Assembly: GCA_015487335.1 (NCBI GenBank)
Contig: WFPZ01000079.1
Span: forward strand, 1-11,067
Direction of reading: 5' to 3'
Origin: Paracoccaceae bacterium
Lineage (GTDB): Bacteria; Pseudomonadota; Alphaproteobacteria; Rhodobacterales; Rhodobacteraceae
DNA length: 11,067 bases
Below the pieces are notes generated by a model that ran no database searches, had not been told where the DNA came from, and saw only the letters and a program-made list of their open reading frames with translations. Positions within the stretch are counted from its first letter, which is position 1. Each line of letters starts with the position of its first letter. Shown in pieces: positions 5,726-11,067 of the stretch. A program made the translations under genes and the position numbers.

Positions 5726-8629
5726 ATGGCATCTTATCAGGCAAGACAGCGCGACCCGCTTCTGGACAGCAACACCCAGGCGATGCTGGAGCGCCGCGGC
5801 AAGGAGCTTCTGGGTTTCGGGCTGCTGATCCTGGCGCTTCTGACGGCGCTGATGCTGGCCTCATACTCGCCGGAAGATCCCAGCTGGCTGGCCGCCACCG
5901 ACGAGCCGGCGCAAAACCTGCTGGGTAGGTTCGGGGCGTCTCTGGCCGCGCCGCTGATCGTGGTGGCCGGCATGGGCAGCTGGGGAATTGCGGTGCTGCT
6001 TGCCGGGTGGGGCCTGCGCTTCATGCTGCACGTGGGCGAAGAGCGGATCATCCCGCGCATCATCTTCGCCCCGATCGCCATCGCGCTGGCTTCGGTCTAT
6101 GCCTCCACCCACGTGCCCGGGCCCGACTGGGGCCATTCCTTCGGGCTTGGCGGGCTGTTCGGCGATACGGTGCTGGGGGCCATTCTCGGGGTGGCGCCGG
6201 TCAGTGCCGCGTTCGGGCTCAAGCTGGTCTCGGCGCTGATGGCGGCAGCCACCCTGGCGATGGCGGCCCATGTTCTGGGCTTCACGCGGGAAGAGCTGCG
6301 CGGGCTGGGAAAATTCCTGCTGCTGGGCGTCATCATGGCCTATGTGGCGGCGCTGCGCCTGTTCGGGCTGGGGGCCATGGGCGGCCTGCGACTGGCCCGG
6401 GCCCTTCATGGGCGCTGGCCCGGGCGGGGGCGCGCGCGTGCTCTGCAGGAGGAGCGGGCAGAGGAGCTGACCGATCAGCCGTTCCATCCGGTGGACGAGC
6501 CCCCGCTGGCCCAGCCGCGGGTGCGCCGGAGCGCGGCGGCCGAGGCTGCCGCCCCCGGGGCCGCACCCGCAGCCTTCGCGCCGCCGCAGCCCGCGCCTGC
6601 AGCCGCCCCCGCGCGCCGCCGCGGCAAGCTGGGGCTTCTGTCGCGGGTGCCGTCGCTGATCAGGCGCAGAGCCGAACCGCCGGTTGCCGAGGCCGCGCCA
6701 GCCCCCGAGGCTGCGCCCCGGACGCCCGAACCCGCCGGGAACCCCGAGATCCGCGAGAAGATCGCCGAGGTGATCCGCAACCGCATCGCCCGCAGGAAGG
6801 TGATGCAGGCCGAGACCGCCCGGGCCGAGCCGCCGCTGACCTCCCGCCATGCGCACGGCGCCGAGCCGGTGGGATTCGCCCCGGCGCATGAGCCGGCGCA
6901 GCCGGAAATGCCTCATGCCGGGCCGCCTTCGCCAGAGCCCCTGTCGGCCCGTACGATGTCCGAGACCGAGGCCCGGATCACGACCTACACCCTGCCCGGC
7001 GCGCCGCAGACGCCTTCGCGCAAGGTGGTGCAGCACCCGCCGCGCAAGGCCCCGCGCCCCTCGCGCAAGGCCCGCGCCGAGGCCCAGCCGACGCTTTTTG
7101 CCGAAGAGGAGGCCGCAACCTACCGCACACCGCCGCTCAGCCTGCTGGCCAACCCGGTGGACGTTCCCCGCCAGCAGCTTTCCGACGAGGCGCTGGAGCA
7201 GAACGCCCGGATGCTCGAGACGGTGCTGGACGACTACGGCGTGAAGGGCGAGATCGTCTCGGTCCGTCCCGGCCCGGTCGTGACCATGTACGAGCTGGAA
7301 CCCGCCCCGGGGCTGAAGGCCAGCCGGGTGATCGGGCTGGCCGATGACATCGCGCGCTCCATGTCGGCGCTGTCGGCGCGGGTGTCCACCGTGCCGGGGC
7401 GTTCGGTGATCGGGATCGAGCTGCCCAATGCGCATCGGGAAAAGGTGCTGCTGCGCGAGATCCTTTCATCCCGAGATTTCGGCGACAGCACCATGCGGCT
7501 GCCGCTGGCGCTGGGCAAGGATATCGGCGGCGATCCGGTGGTGGCGAACCTTGCCAAGATGCCCCACCTGCTGATCGCCGGCACCACCGGCTCGGGCAAG
7601 TCGGTGGCGATCAACACCATGATCCTGAGCCTGCTCTACAAGCTTTCGCCCGAGGAATGCCGGCTGATCATGATCGACCCCAAGATGCTGGAACTGTCCG
7701 TCTACGACGGCATTCCGCATCTTCTGTCCCCGGTGGTGACCGACCCCAAGAAAGCCGTGGTGGCGCTGAAATGGGTGGTGGGCGAGATGGAGGAGCGCTA
7801 CCGCAAGATGTCGAAGATGGGGGTGCGCAACATCGAGGGCTACAACGCCAAGGTCCGCGAGGCGCTGGCCCGCGGCGAGATGTTCACCCGCACCGTGCAG
7901 ACCGGCTTTGACGAGGACACCGGCGAGCCCGTCTTCGAGACCGAGGAGCTCACCCCCGAAACCCTGCCCTACATCGTGGTGGTGGTCGACGAGATGGCCG
8001 ATCTGATGATGGTCGCCGGCAAGGAGATCGAGGCCTGCATCCAGCGCCTGGCGCAGATGGCGCGGGCCTCGGGCATTCACCTGATCATGGCGACCCAGCG
8101 GCCTTCGGTGGATGTGATCACCGGCACGATCAAGGCCAACTTCCCCACCCGGATTTCCTTCCAGGTGACCTCGAAGGTGGACAGCCGCACCATCCTGGGC
8201 GAGCAGGGCGCCGAGCAGCTTCTGGGCATGGGCGACATGCTGTTCATGGCCGGAGGCGCGCGGATCACCCGGGTGCACGGACCGTTCGTTTCCGACGAGG
8301 AGGTCGAGGAGGTGGTCAACCACCTCAAGGCCTGGGGGCCGCCGGAATATGTGAGCGGGGTGCTGGAAGGCCCCGACGAGGACAAGGAAAGCGACATCGA
8401 CCTGGTGCTCGGCCTGGGCGGGAATACCGGCTCCGACGATGCACTCTACGATCAGGCGGTGCAGATCGTGATCCGGGACCGCAAGTGCTCCACCTCATAC
8501 ATCCAGCGCAAGCTGGCGATCGGCTACAACAAGGCCGCGCGGCTGGTGGAGCAGATGGAGCAGGAGGGCCTCGTGAGCCCGGCCAACCACGTGGGCAAGC
8601 GGGAAATCCTCGTGCCCGAGCAGCAATAG
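5726..8629 (+). CDS. ftsK: FtsK/SpoIIIE DNA translocase
   Basis: A 967-residue septal DNA pump that clears and aligns chromosome termini for XerCD-dif resolution at division. The N-terminal membrane domain has four to five hydrophobic segments (about 31-47, 72-97, 110-127, 147-184, 197-219). A Pro/Ala/Arg-rich linker runs from about 225 to 465. The motor follows: alpha/beta region from about 480, Walker A GTTGSGKS at 619-626, Walker B VVVVDEMADLM near 750-760 and ATQRPSVDVITG at 789-800. A winged-helix gamma domain for KOPS reading covers about 905-963 (DDALYDQAVQIVIRDRKCSTSYIQRKLAIGYNKAARLVEQME). The length fits alphaproteobacterial FtsK with a medium linker (E. coli has 1329 residues). It starts 13 bases after dapC and stops about 70 bases before lolA, so a dapC-ftsK-lolA transcript is likely. 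Confidence 0.97.
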   Translation: MASYQARQRDPLLDSNTQAMLERRGKELLGFGLLILALLTALMLASYSPEDPSWLAATDEPAQNLLGRFGASLAAPLIVVAGMGSWGIAVLLAGWGLRFMLHVGEERIIPRIIFAPIAIALASVYASTHVPGPDWGHSFGLGGLFGDTVLGAILGVAPVSAAFGLKLVSALMAAATLAMAAHVLGFTREELRGLGKFLLLGVIMAYVAALRLFGLGAMGGLRLARALHGRWPGRGRARALQEERAEELTDQPFHPVDEPPLAQPRVRRSAAAEAAAPGAAPAAFAPPQPAPAAAPARRRGKLGLLSRVPSLIRRRAEPPVAEAAPAPEAAPRTPEPAGNPEIREKIAEVIRNRIARRKVMQAETARAEPPLTSRHAHGAEPVGFAPAHEPAQPEMPHAGPPSPEPLSARTMSETEARITTYTLPGAPQTPSRKVVQHPPRKAPRPSRKARAEAQPTLFAEEEAATYRTPPLSLLANPVDVPRQQLSDEALEQNARMLETVLDDYGVKGEIVSVRPGPVVTMYELEPAPGLKASRVIGLADDIARSMSALSARVSTVPGRSVIGIELPNAHREKVLLREILSSRDFGDSTMRLPLALGKDIGGDPVVANLAKMPHLLIAGTTGSGKSVAINTMILSLLYKLSPEECRLIMIDPKMLELSVYDGIPHLLSPVVTDPKKAVVALKWVVGEMEERYRKMSKMGVRNIEGYNAKVREALARGEMFTRTVQTGFDEDTGEPVFETEELTPETLPYIVVVVDEMADLMMVAGKEIEACIQRLAQMARASGIHLIMATQRPSVDVITGTIKANFPTRISFQVTSKVDSRTILGEQGAEQLLGMGDMLFMAGGARITRVHGPFVSDEEVEEVVNHLKAWGPPEYVSGVLEGPDEDKESDIDLVLGLGGNTGSDDALYDQAVQIVIRDRKCSTSYIQRKLAIGYNKAARLVEQMEQEGLVSPANHVGKREILVPEQQ
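7016..7070 (+). repeat. Three copies of CGCGCAAGG in the FtsK linker
   Basis: CGCGCAAGG begins at 7017, 7041 and 7062 (two copies extended to TCGCGCAAGG). Each encodes (S/P)-R-K, giving PSRKVVQHPPRKAPRPSRKA around residues 430-449. This is a basic, proline-rich patch just before the motor domain. The repeat is short and lies in low-complexity coding DNA. Confidence 0.5.
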
Positions 8630-8688
8630 GCCGTTCTCCGCCTTGTGAGCCCTTGCGAGGTGCATTCCGGGCGTCGAGCGCTTACATC

Positions 8689-8692
8689 GGAG
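8689..8692 (+). promoter_or_regulatory. Shine-Dalgarno for lolA
   Basis: GGAG lies eight bases before the ATG at 8701 but only two before the ATG at 8695, so the second ATG is the better-placed start. Both give a normal signal peptide. Confidence 0.5.
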
Positions 8693-8700
8693 CCATGAAG

Positions 8701-9297
8701 ATGCTGCGTTCCATGTTCGTCGCGCTCGTTCTTGCGCTGCCGGCCCTGCCGGCCGCGGCAAGAGCGCTTTCCCTGCCCGAGATCTCGGCCTATCTCAACT
8801 CGCTGGTCAAGGCGGAGGCCGCCTTCACCCAGGTCAGCGATGACGGGACGATCTCCACCGGCCGGATCTACATCTGGCGCCCCGGCCGCATCCGCTTCGA
8901 ATACGACCCCCCCGAGGAAAGCCTGGTGCTGGCCGGGCGCGGGCAGGTGGCGGTGTTCGACGCCCGCTCCAACCAGCCGCCCGAGGTATTCCAGCTCGGC
9001 CTGACGCCTTTGTCGCTGATCCTTGCCCCGGAGATAGATCTCACCCGCGAAAGGATGGTGGCGGGGTTCGGCTCTGACGGTACGACCACCACCGTTGTCC
9101 TGCAGGATCCGCAATACCCCGAATACGGCAACATCCGGCTGATCTTCACCGCCGATCCCGTCCAGCTGCGCCAGTGGGTGACCACCGACGGCGCGGGGCA
9201 GAGCACCACCGTGATCCTGCGCGGCCTGAAAGAGCGGCGCAGCTTCAGGCCGGAGCTGTTCGACATCGACCGCGAGGCCAGGCTGCGCGGCTTCTGA
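8701..9297 (+). CDS. lolA: Outer-membrane lipoprotein carrier protein LolA
   Basis: A 198-residue periplasmic chaperone that takes lipoproteins from LolCDE and hands them to the outer-membrane receptor. A Sec signal peptide is clear: MLRSMFVALVLALPALPAAARA, with likely cleavage after the ARA near residue 22. The mature part starts LSLPEISAYLNSLVKAEAAFTQ and carries GRIYIWRPGRIRFEYDPPEESLVLAGRGQVAVFD, then YGNIRLIFTADPVQLRQWVTTDGAGQSTTVIL. These are the usual LolA half-barrel strands with the RPGRxRFEYxPP and LRQWxxxD landmarks. Length is standard. The start at 8701 fits the GGAG spacing; 8695 (two residues longer, MKM) is the alternative, and an open frame back to 8485 lies inside ftsK. It is probably co-transcribed with ftsK. 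Its stop abuts that of the opposing transglycosylase with no base between. Confidence 0.93.
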   Translation: MLRSMFVALVLALPALPAAARALSLPEISAYLNSLVKAEAAFTQVSDDGTISTGRIYIWRPGRIRFEYDPPEESLVLAGRGQVAVFDARSNQPPEVFQLGLTPLSLILAPEIDLTRERMVAGFGSDGTTTTVVLQDPQYPEYGNIRLIFTADPVQLRQWVTTDGAGQSTTVILRGLKERRSFRPELFDIDREARLRGF

Positions 9298-9300
9298 TCA
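9295..9300. other. Back-to-back convergent stop codons in TGATCA
   Basis: TGATCA is a palindrome whose first three bases are the lolA stop and whose last three, read on the other strand, are the transglycosylase stop. There is no intergenic base and no hairpin with a T-run within the first 30 bases on either side. Confidence 0.9.
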
Positions 9301-9882
9301 GGCCCGGCGGCAGGAGCGCAGCTGGCGGCCGTACATCCTGGCCCGGGCATCGACCTCGCGGGCAACCCGCATCAGCCACGGCTTGGCCCGGTAACTGCCC
9401 CGTGCAAACCCGCCGCGCCCTTCGTGATAGGCCAGATACTGAAGCCCGGCGTCGCGCTTGGAGATGCCCAGGCGTTTGCTCGTCTGATCCATGTACCAGC
9501 CGATGAAATCCGTCGCGTCGTTGATGTTGTTGCGCCGGGCGCCGTAGTTGCGGGTCTTGCGCCGGTATTCCTCCCAGGTGCCGTCCACCGCCTGGGCATA
9601 GCCGTAGGCCGAGCTTTGACGCCCGGCCGGGATGATCCCGAGGAAGAACTTGCGCGGTGTCCTGGCGTTGCCGATGAATTTGCTTTCCTGGTAGATGGTC
9701 GCCATCTGCACCTCGACGGGAACGCCCCAGCGCCGCTCGGCCCGTTTCATCGCCTTCAGGTAGGCGGGGCGCTCGCTCACGATGCTGCAGGCGTTATCCA
9801 GGTTGCGCGGAGGGGCATAGACGCTTGCGCCACATGCCGCGAGTAGCAGCAGTAGACCTGCCGTGCGGAAAAATCTGCTCAT
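9298..9882 (-). CDS. SLT-type lytic transglycosylase lipoprotein
   Basis: A 194-residue predicted outer-membrane lipoprotein with a lysozyme-like SLT fold that would cut peptidoglycan glycan strands. The N-terminus MSRFFRTAGLLLLLAACGAS is a lipoprotein signal with lipobox L14-A15-A16-C17; Gly at +2 allows sorting to the outer membrane. The likely catalytic glutamate is E66 in ATIYQESKF. The motif that is GLMQ in classical Slt enzymes reads SSAYGYAQAVDGTWEEYR here (about 90-107), followed by NDATDFIGWYMDQTSKRLGI and YLAYHEGRGGFARGSY. C32 and C191 could form a periplasmic disulfide. The start has AAGAGG three bases upstream, rather close. It follows the AEC gene on the same strand after 67 bases and has its own promoter-like sequence. 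LolA, encoded convergently next door, would carry such lipoproteins. Confidence 0.87.
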   Translation of the reverse strand: MSRFFRTAGLLLLLAACGASVYAPPRNLDNACSIVSERPAYLKAMKRAERRWGVPVEVQMATIYQESKFIGNARTPRKFFLGIIPAGRQSSAYGYAQAVDGTWEEYRRKTRNYGARRNNINDATDFIGWYMDQTSKRLGISKRDAGLQYLAYHEGRGGFARGSYRAKPWLMRVAREVDARARMYGRQLRSCRRA

Positions 9883-9904
9883 CTGCCTCTTGCCTTTTTC
9901 CGCG

Positions 9905-9933
9905 ATGATAACCGATTCACGGCGTTGCGTGAA
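9905..9933 (-). promoter_or_regulatory. Candidate promoter for the transglycosylase gene, TTCACG-N17-TATCAT
   Basis: On the minus strand, TTCACG (9933-9928, four of six to TTGACA) and TATCAT (9910-9905, five of six to TATAAT) are 17 bases apart. This predicts a leader of about 15 bases before the ATG at 9882. The -35 box overlaps an inverted repeat. Confidence 0.4.
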
Positions 9934-9934
9934 T
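9915..9934. repeat. Inverted repeat ATTCACG-N6-CGTGAAT
   Basis: Perfect seven-base arms around a six-base centre, in the 67-base gap between the AEC and transglycosylase genes. No T-run follows on either strand, so it is not a good intrinsic terminator. It covers the -35 box and part of the spacer of the candidate promoter, the position of a repressor operator. Which regulator, if any, is unknown. Confidence 0.5.
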
Positions 9935-9949
9935 TGGAAATGCGCGTGT

Positions 9950-10831
9950 TCAGATCACCAGCGCCAGGATCAGCGGGATCGTGACCACCGCGAACAGGCT
10001 GGAGACCACCACGAGGCCGGCCACCTCCTCGGCGCGGGCGCCGTATTTCTCGGCCAGCAGGTAGCTGGTCACGGCTACGGGGGTGGAGAGCTGCAGAACC
10101 AGCACCCCGAAGGGCACCGGCGGCAGCCTGAACCACAGGCCCACCGCCCAGGCGATCGCGGCGCAGATCGCCACCTTCACCACCGCAATTCCCGCGGGCC
10201 GCCCCAGCCGCCCGGGGCTGATGCGCGCCAGCGCCACCCCCAGCGTGATCAGCATCAGGGGGATCGCCATCTGCCCCAGCAGGTCGATCGTGTTGAACAG
10301 GAAGGCCGGCACTTTCCAGCCCTGCCACAGGAACAGCGCCCCCAGCAGGGTGGCGCCCACCAGCGGCTCTTTCACCACCTTGAGCGGCGAGCCGCCGCCC
10401 GACACCAGCCACACCCCGAAGGTGAAGGAATAGATCCCCATGATGGCGAAGATCACCACCGCATAGCCCAGCCCCTCCTGCCCGAAGGCGAACAGCGCCA
10501 GGGGCAGGCCCAGGTTGCCGGTGTTGCCAAAGATCGCGGGCGCCAGGTAGGTGCGCCTGTCGAGGCCGGCCAGGCTCACCAGCAGCCAGGCGGCAACGGT
10601 TACCGCGAGATAGGCCACGATGGCGGCGAGCGAGACGATGGACAGGCTTTCGGGGTCGATCTTCGTCTTGAGCAGGGCGGAAAAGATCAGCGCCGGCACC
10701 GAGAGGGTCATGGCCAGCTGGGTGACGAACTGGATCCTGTATTCGAACCCCAGCTTCACCCAGGCGAAACCGATCGCCGCCAGCAAAAAGACCGGCGCCA
10801 CGATCTCCAGAACTGTCAGTGCAAGGTTCAC
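9950..10831 (-). CDS. AEC-family (auxin efflux carrier-type) transporter
   Basis: A 293-residue polytopic inner-membrane permease of the AEC family, whose bacterial members move organic acids such as malate or malonate; the substrate here is unknown. About ten hydrophobic segments are visible (roughly 8-28, 36-56, 62-88, 97-117, 122-146, 156-172, 184-202, 213-236, 240-262, 268-292). The conserved N-x-G-x-x-x-P stretch is FGNTGNLGLPLALFAFG at 101-117, with a second broken-helix region MAIPLMLITLGVALA at 188-202. The start is GTG at 10831, eight bases after GGGGA. An in-frame ATG at 10900 would add 23 residues (MGRQYPIRWRHVH...) unlike any AEC N-terminus, and the open frame to 10972 is antisense to hspQ. 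It diverges from hspQ across 84 bases. Confidence 0.88.
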   Translation of the reverse strand: MNLALTVLEIVAPVFLLAAIGFAWVKLGFEYRIQFVTQLAMTLSVPALIFSALLKTKIDPESLSIVSLAAIVAYLAVTVAAWLLVSLAGLDRRTYLAPAIFGNTGNLGLPLALFAFGQEGLGYAVVIFAIMGIYSFTFGVWLVSGGGSPLKVVKEPLVGATLLGALFLWQGWKVPAFLFNTIDLLGQMAIPLMLITLGVALARISPGRLGRPAGIAVVKVAICAAIAWAVGLWFRLPPVPFGVLVLQLSTPVAVTSYLLAEKYGARAEEVAGLVVVSSLFAVVTIPLILALVI

Positions 10832-10839
10832 AGTCTGTT

Positions 10840-10844
10840 TCCCC
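10840..10844 (-). promoter_or_regulatory. Shine-Dalgarno-like GGGGA supporting the GTG start of the AEC gene
   Basis: GGGGA on the minus strand ends eight bases before the GTG at 10831. It is modest, but it is the only ribosome-binding candidate near the conserved N-terminus. Confidence 0.4.
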
Positions 10845-10850
10845 GAAAAC

Positions 10851-10873
10851 CGGCATATCGCATGGACATGCCG
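10851..10873. repeat. Inverted repeat CGGCAT-N11-ATGCCG with nested GCATG-GA-CATGC
   Basis: The outer arms are 10851-10856 and 10868-10873; the nested dyad is 10860-10871. It lies in the divergent AEC/hspQ gap and overlaps the candidate hspQ -35 box, so it is a plausible operator for one or both genes. No known regulator consensus was recognised. Confidence 0.4.
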
Positions 10874-10890
10874 CCACCGGATTGGATACT
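10863..10890 (+). promoter_or_regulatory. Candidate hspQ promoter, TGGACA-N16-GATACT
   Basis: TGGACA (10863-10868) and GATACT (10885-10890) with a 16-base spacer predict a start near 10897 and a leader of about 19 bases. Hexamers and spacing equal those before ubiH. No clear heat-shock sigma-32 pattern (CTTGAA-type -35) was seen, although HspQ is heat-induced in E. coli. Confidence 0.4.
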
Positions 10891-10915
10891 GTCTGCCCAT
10901 GGGGGTTGCAACGCG

Positions 10916-11067
10916 ATGCTGAAGACACGGGCAAAATATCATCTGGGGCAGGTCGTCCGGCACAAGAAGCACCCGTTCCGGGGTGTCGTCTTCGACGTGG
11001 ACGCGATGTTTTCCAACACCGAGGAATGGTATGCCGCCATCCCCGAGGAAAGCCGCCCCGCCAAGGA
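10916..11067 (+). CDS. hspQ: Heat shock protein HspQ (3' partial)
   Basis: The first 50 codons of an HspQ-family protein; the window ends inside it. The N-terminus MLKTRAKYHLGQVVRHKKHPFRGVVFDVDAMF followed by NTEEWYAAIPEESRPAK is the alphaproteobacterial HspQ pattern (GQxVRHxxxPFRGVxFDxD, then EEWYxxIPEExRPxK). In enterobacteria HspQ is a small heat-induced, hemimethylated-DNA-binding protein that influences DnaA stability and acts as a specificity factor for Lon. Full members are about 100 residues, so roughly half is missing here. The ATG at 10916 is the only in-frame start next to the conserved region. The upstream GGGGG (10901-10905) is a distant Shine-Dalgarno at ten bases. It diverges from the AEC permease gene. 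Confidence 0.9.
   Translation, partial: MLKTRAKYHLGQVVRHKKHPFRGVVFDVDAMFSNTEEWYAAIPEESRPAK

Noticed and set aside
5861..7435. A 524-residue antisense frame opposite ftsK (and a 285-residue one at 7466-8323)
   Set aside because: Low-complexity shadow translations (His/Gly/Arg-rich) of the ftsK codon pattern; no ribosome site or domain.
1084..8778. KOPS-like GGGNAGGG octamers: plus at 1852 and 5622, minus at 1084, 4304, 6990, 7962 and 8771
   Set aside because: Seven hits are close to what I would expect by chance (about five to six on both strands, assuming roughly 68% G+C), and the orientation bias of five to two is too weak to infer replication direction.
9883..9949. Intrinsic terminator for the AEC gene
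   Set aside because: The hairpin at 9915-9934 has no T-run in the minus direction. The T5 at 9895-9899 is on the plus strand, so it cannot serve this gene.
10832..10972. Longer AEC reading frame starting at 10972 or 10900
   Set aside because: The added residues are antisense to hspQ and the divergent promoter, lack membrane character, and do not match AEC N-termini; the GTG at 10831 fits the family.

Overview
The window is GC-rich, gene-dense chromosomal DNA from an alphaproteobacterium, most probably of the Rhodobacterales (Roseobacter/Rhodobacter/Paracoccus type). The evidence is the protein styles: an FtsK N-terminus beginning MASYQARQRDPLLDS, a thioredoxin-TPR protein that keeps WCGPC, a Trm112-like protein without its usual zinc cysteines, and an alphaproteobacterial HspQ. 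The set cnoX, LON-domain protein, Trm112-like, UbiH-type hydroxylase, amidase, aminotransferase, ftsK, lolA is, from memory, a familiar neighbourhood in that order. I saw no RNA gene, insertion sequence, CRISPR array, attachment site or sign of recent transfer. All genes share the same high-GC, GC3-rich character.

Layout. (1) 2-1751, plus strand: a small proteostasis operon. It holds a chaperedoxin whose 5' end is outside the window, a stand-alone LON substrate-binding domain protein, and a 66-residue Trm112-like protein joined by an ATGA overlap. (2) 1771-2997, minus strand: a UbiH/UbiF/UbiL-type FAD monooxygenase of ubiquinone synthesis, convergent with the first operon. (3) 3079-9297, plus strand: an amidase-signature enzyme, a DapC-like aminotransferase, the FtsK DNA translocase and the lipoprotein chaperone LolA. 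The last three are closely spaced and concern the envelope and division: diaminopimelate for peptidoglycan, chromosome clearance at the septum, and lipoprotein export to the outer membrane. (4) 9298-10831, minus strand: an SLT-type lytic transglycosylase lipoprotein, then (upstream of it) an AEC-family permease. (5) 10916 to the right edge, plus strand: the start of hspQ, divergent from the permease.

No stretch longer than about 120 bases lacks a gene. The non-coding gaps are short, and three of them are informative. The regions upstream of ubiH and hspQ carry the same candidate promoter, TGGACA-N16-GATACT; at ubiH it would start transcription on the A of the ATG, giving a leaderless mRNA. 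The gap upstream of the transglycosylase has TTCACG-N17-TATCAT. Each of the three candidates contains or overlaps an inverted repeat. The convergent lolA/transglycosylase junction has zero intergenic bases: both stop codons lie in one TGATCA palindrome.

I found no convincing undescribed multi-gene system. The points worth a second look are regulatory (leaderless ubiH, dyads in the promoters) and small protein-level deviations (Trm112-like zinc-ligand loss, altered Rossmann glycine in UbiH, basic repeats in the FtsK linker).
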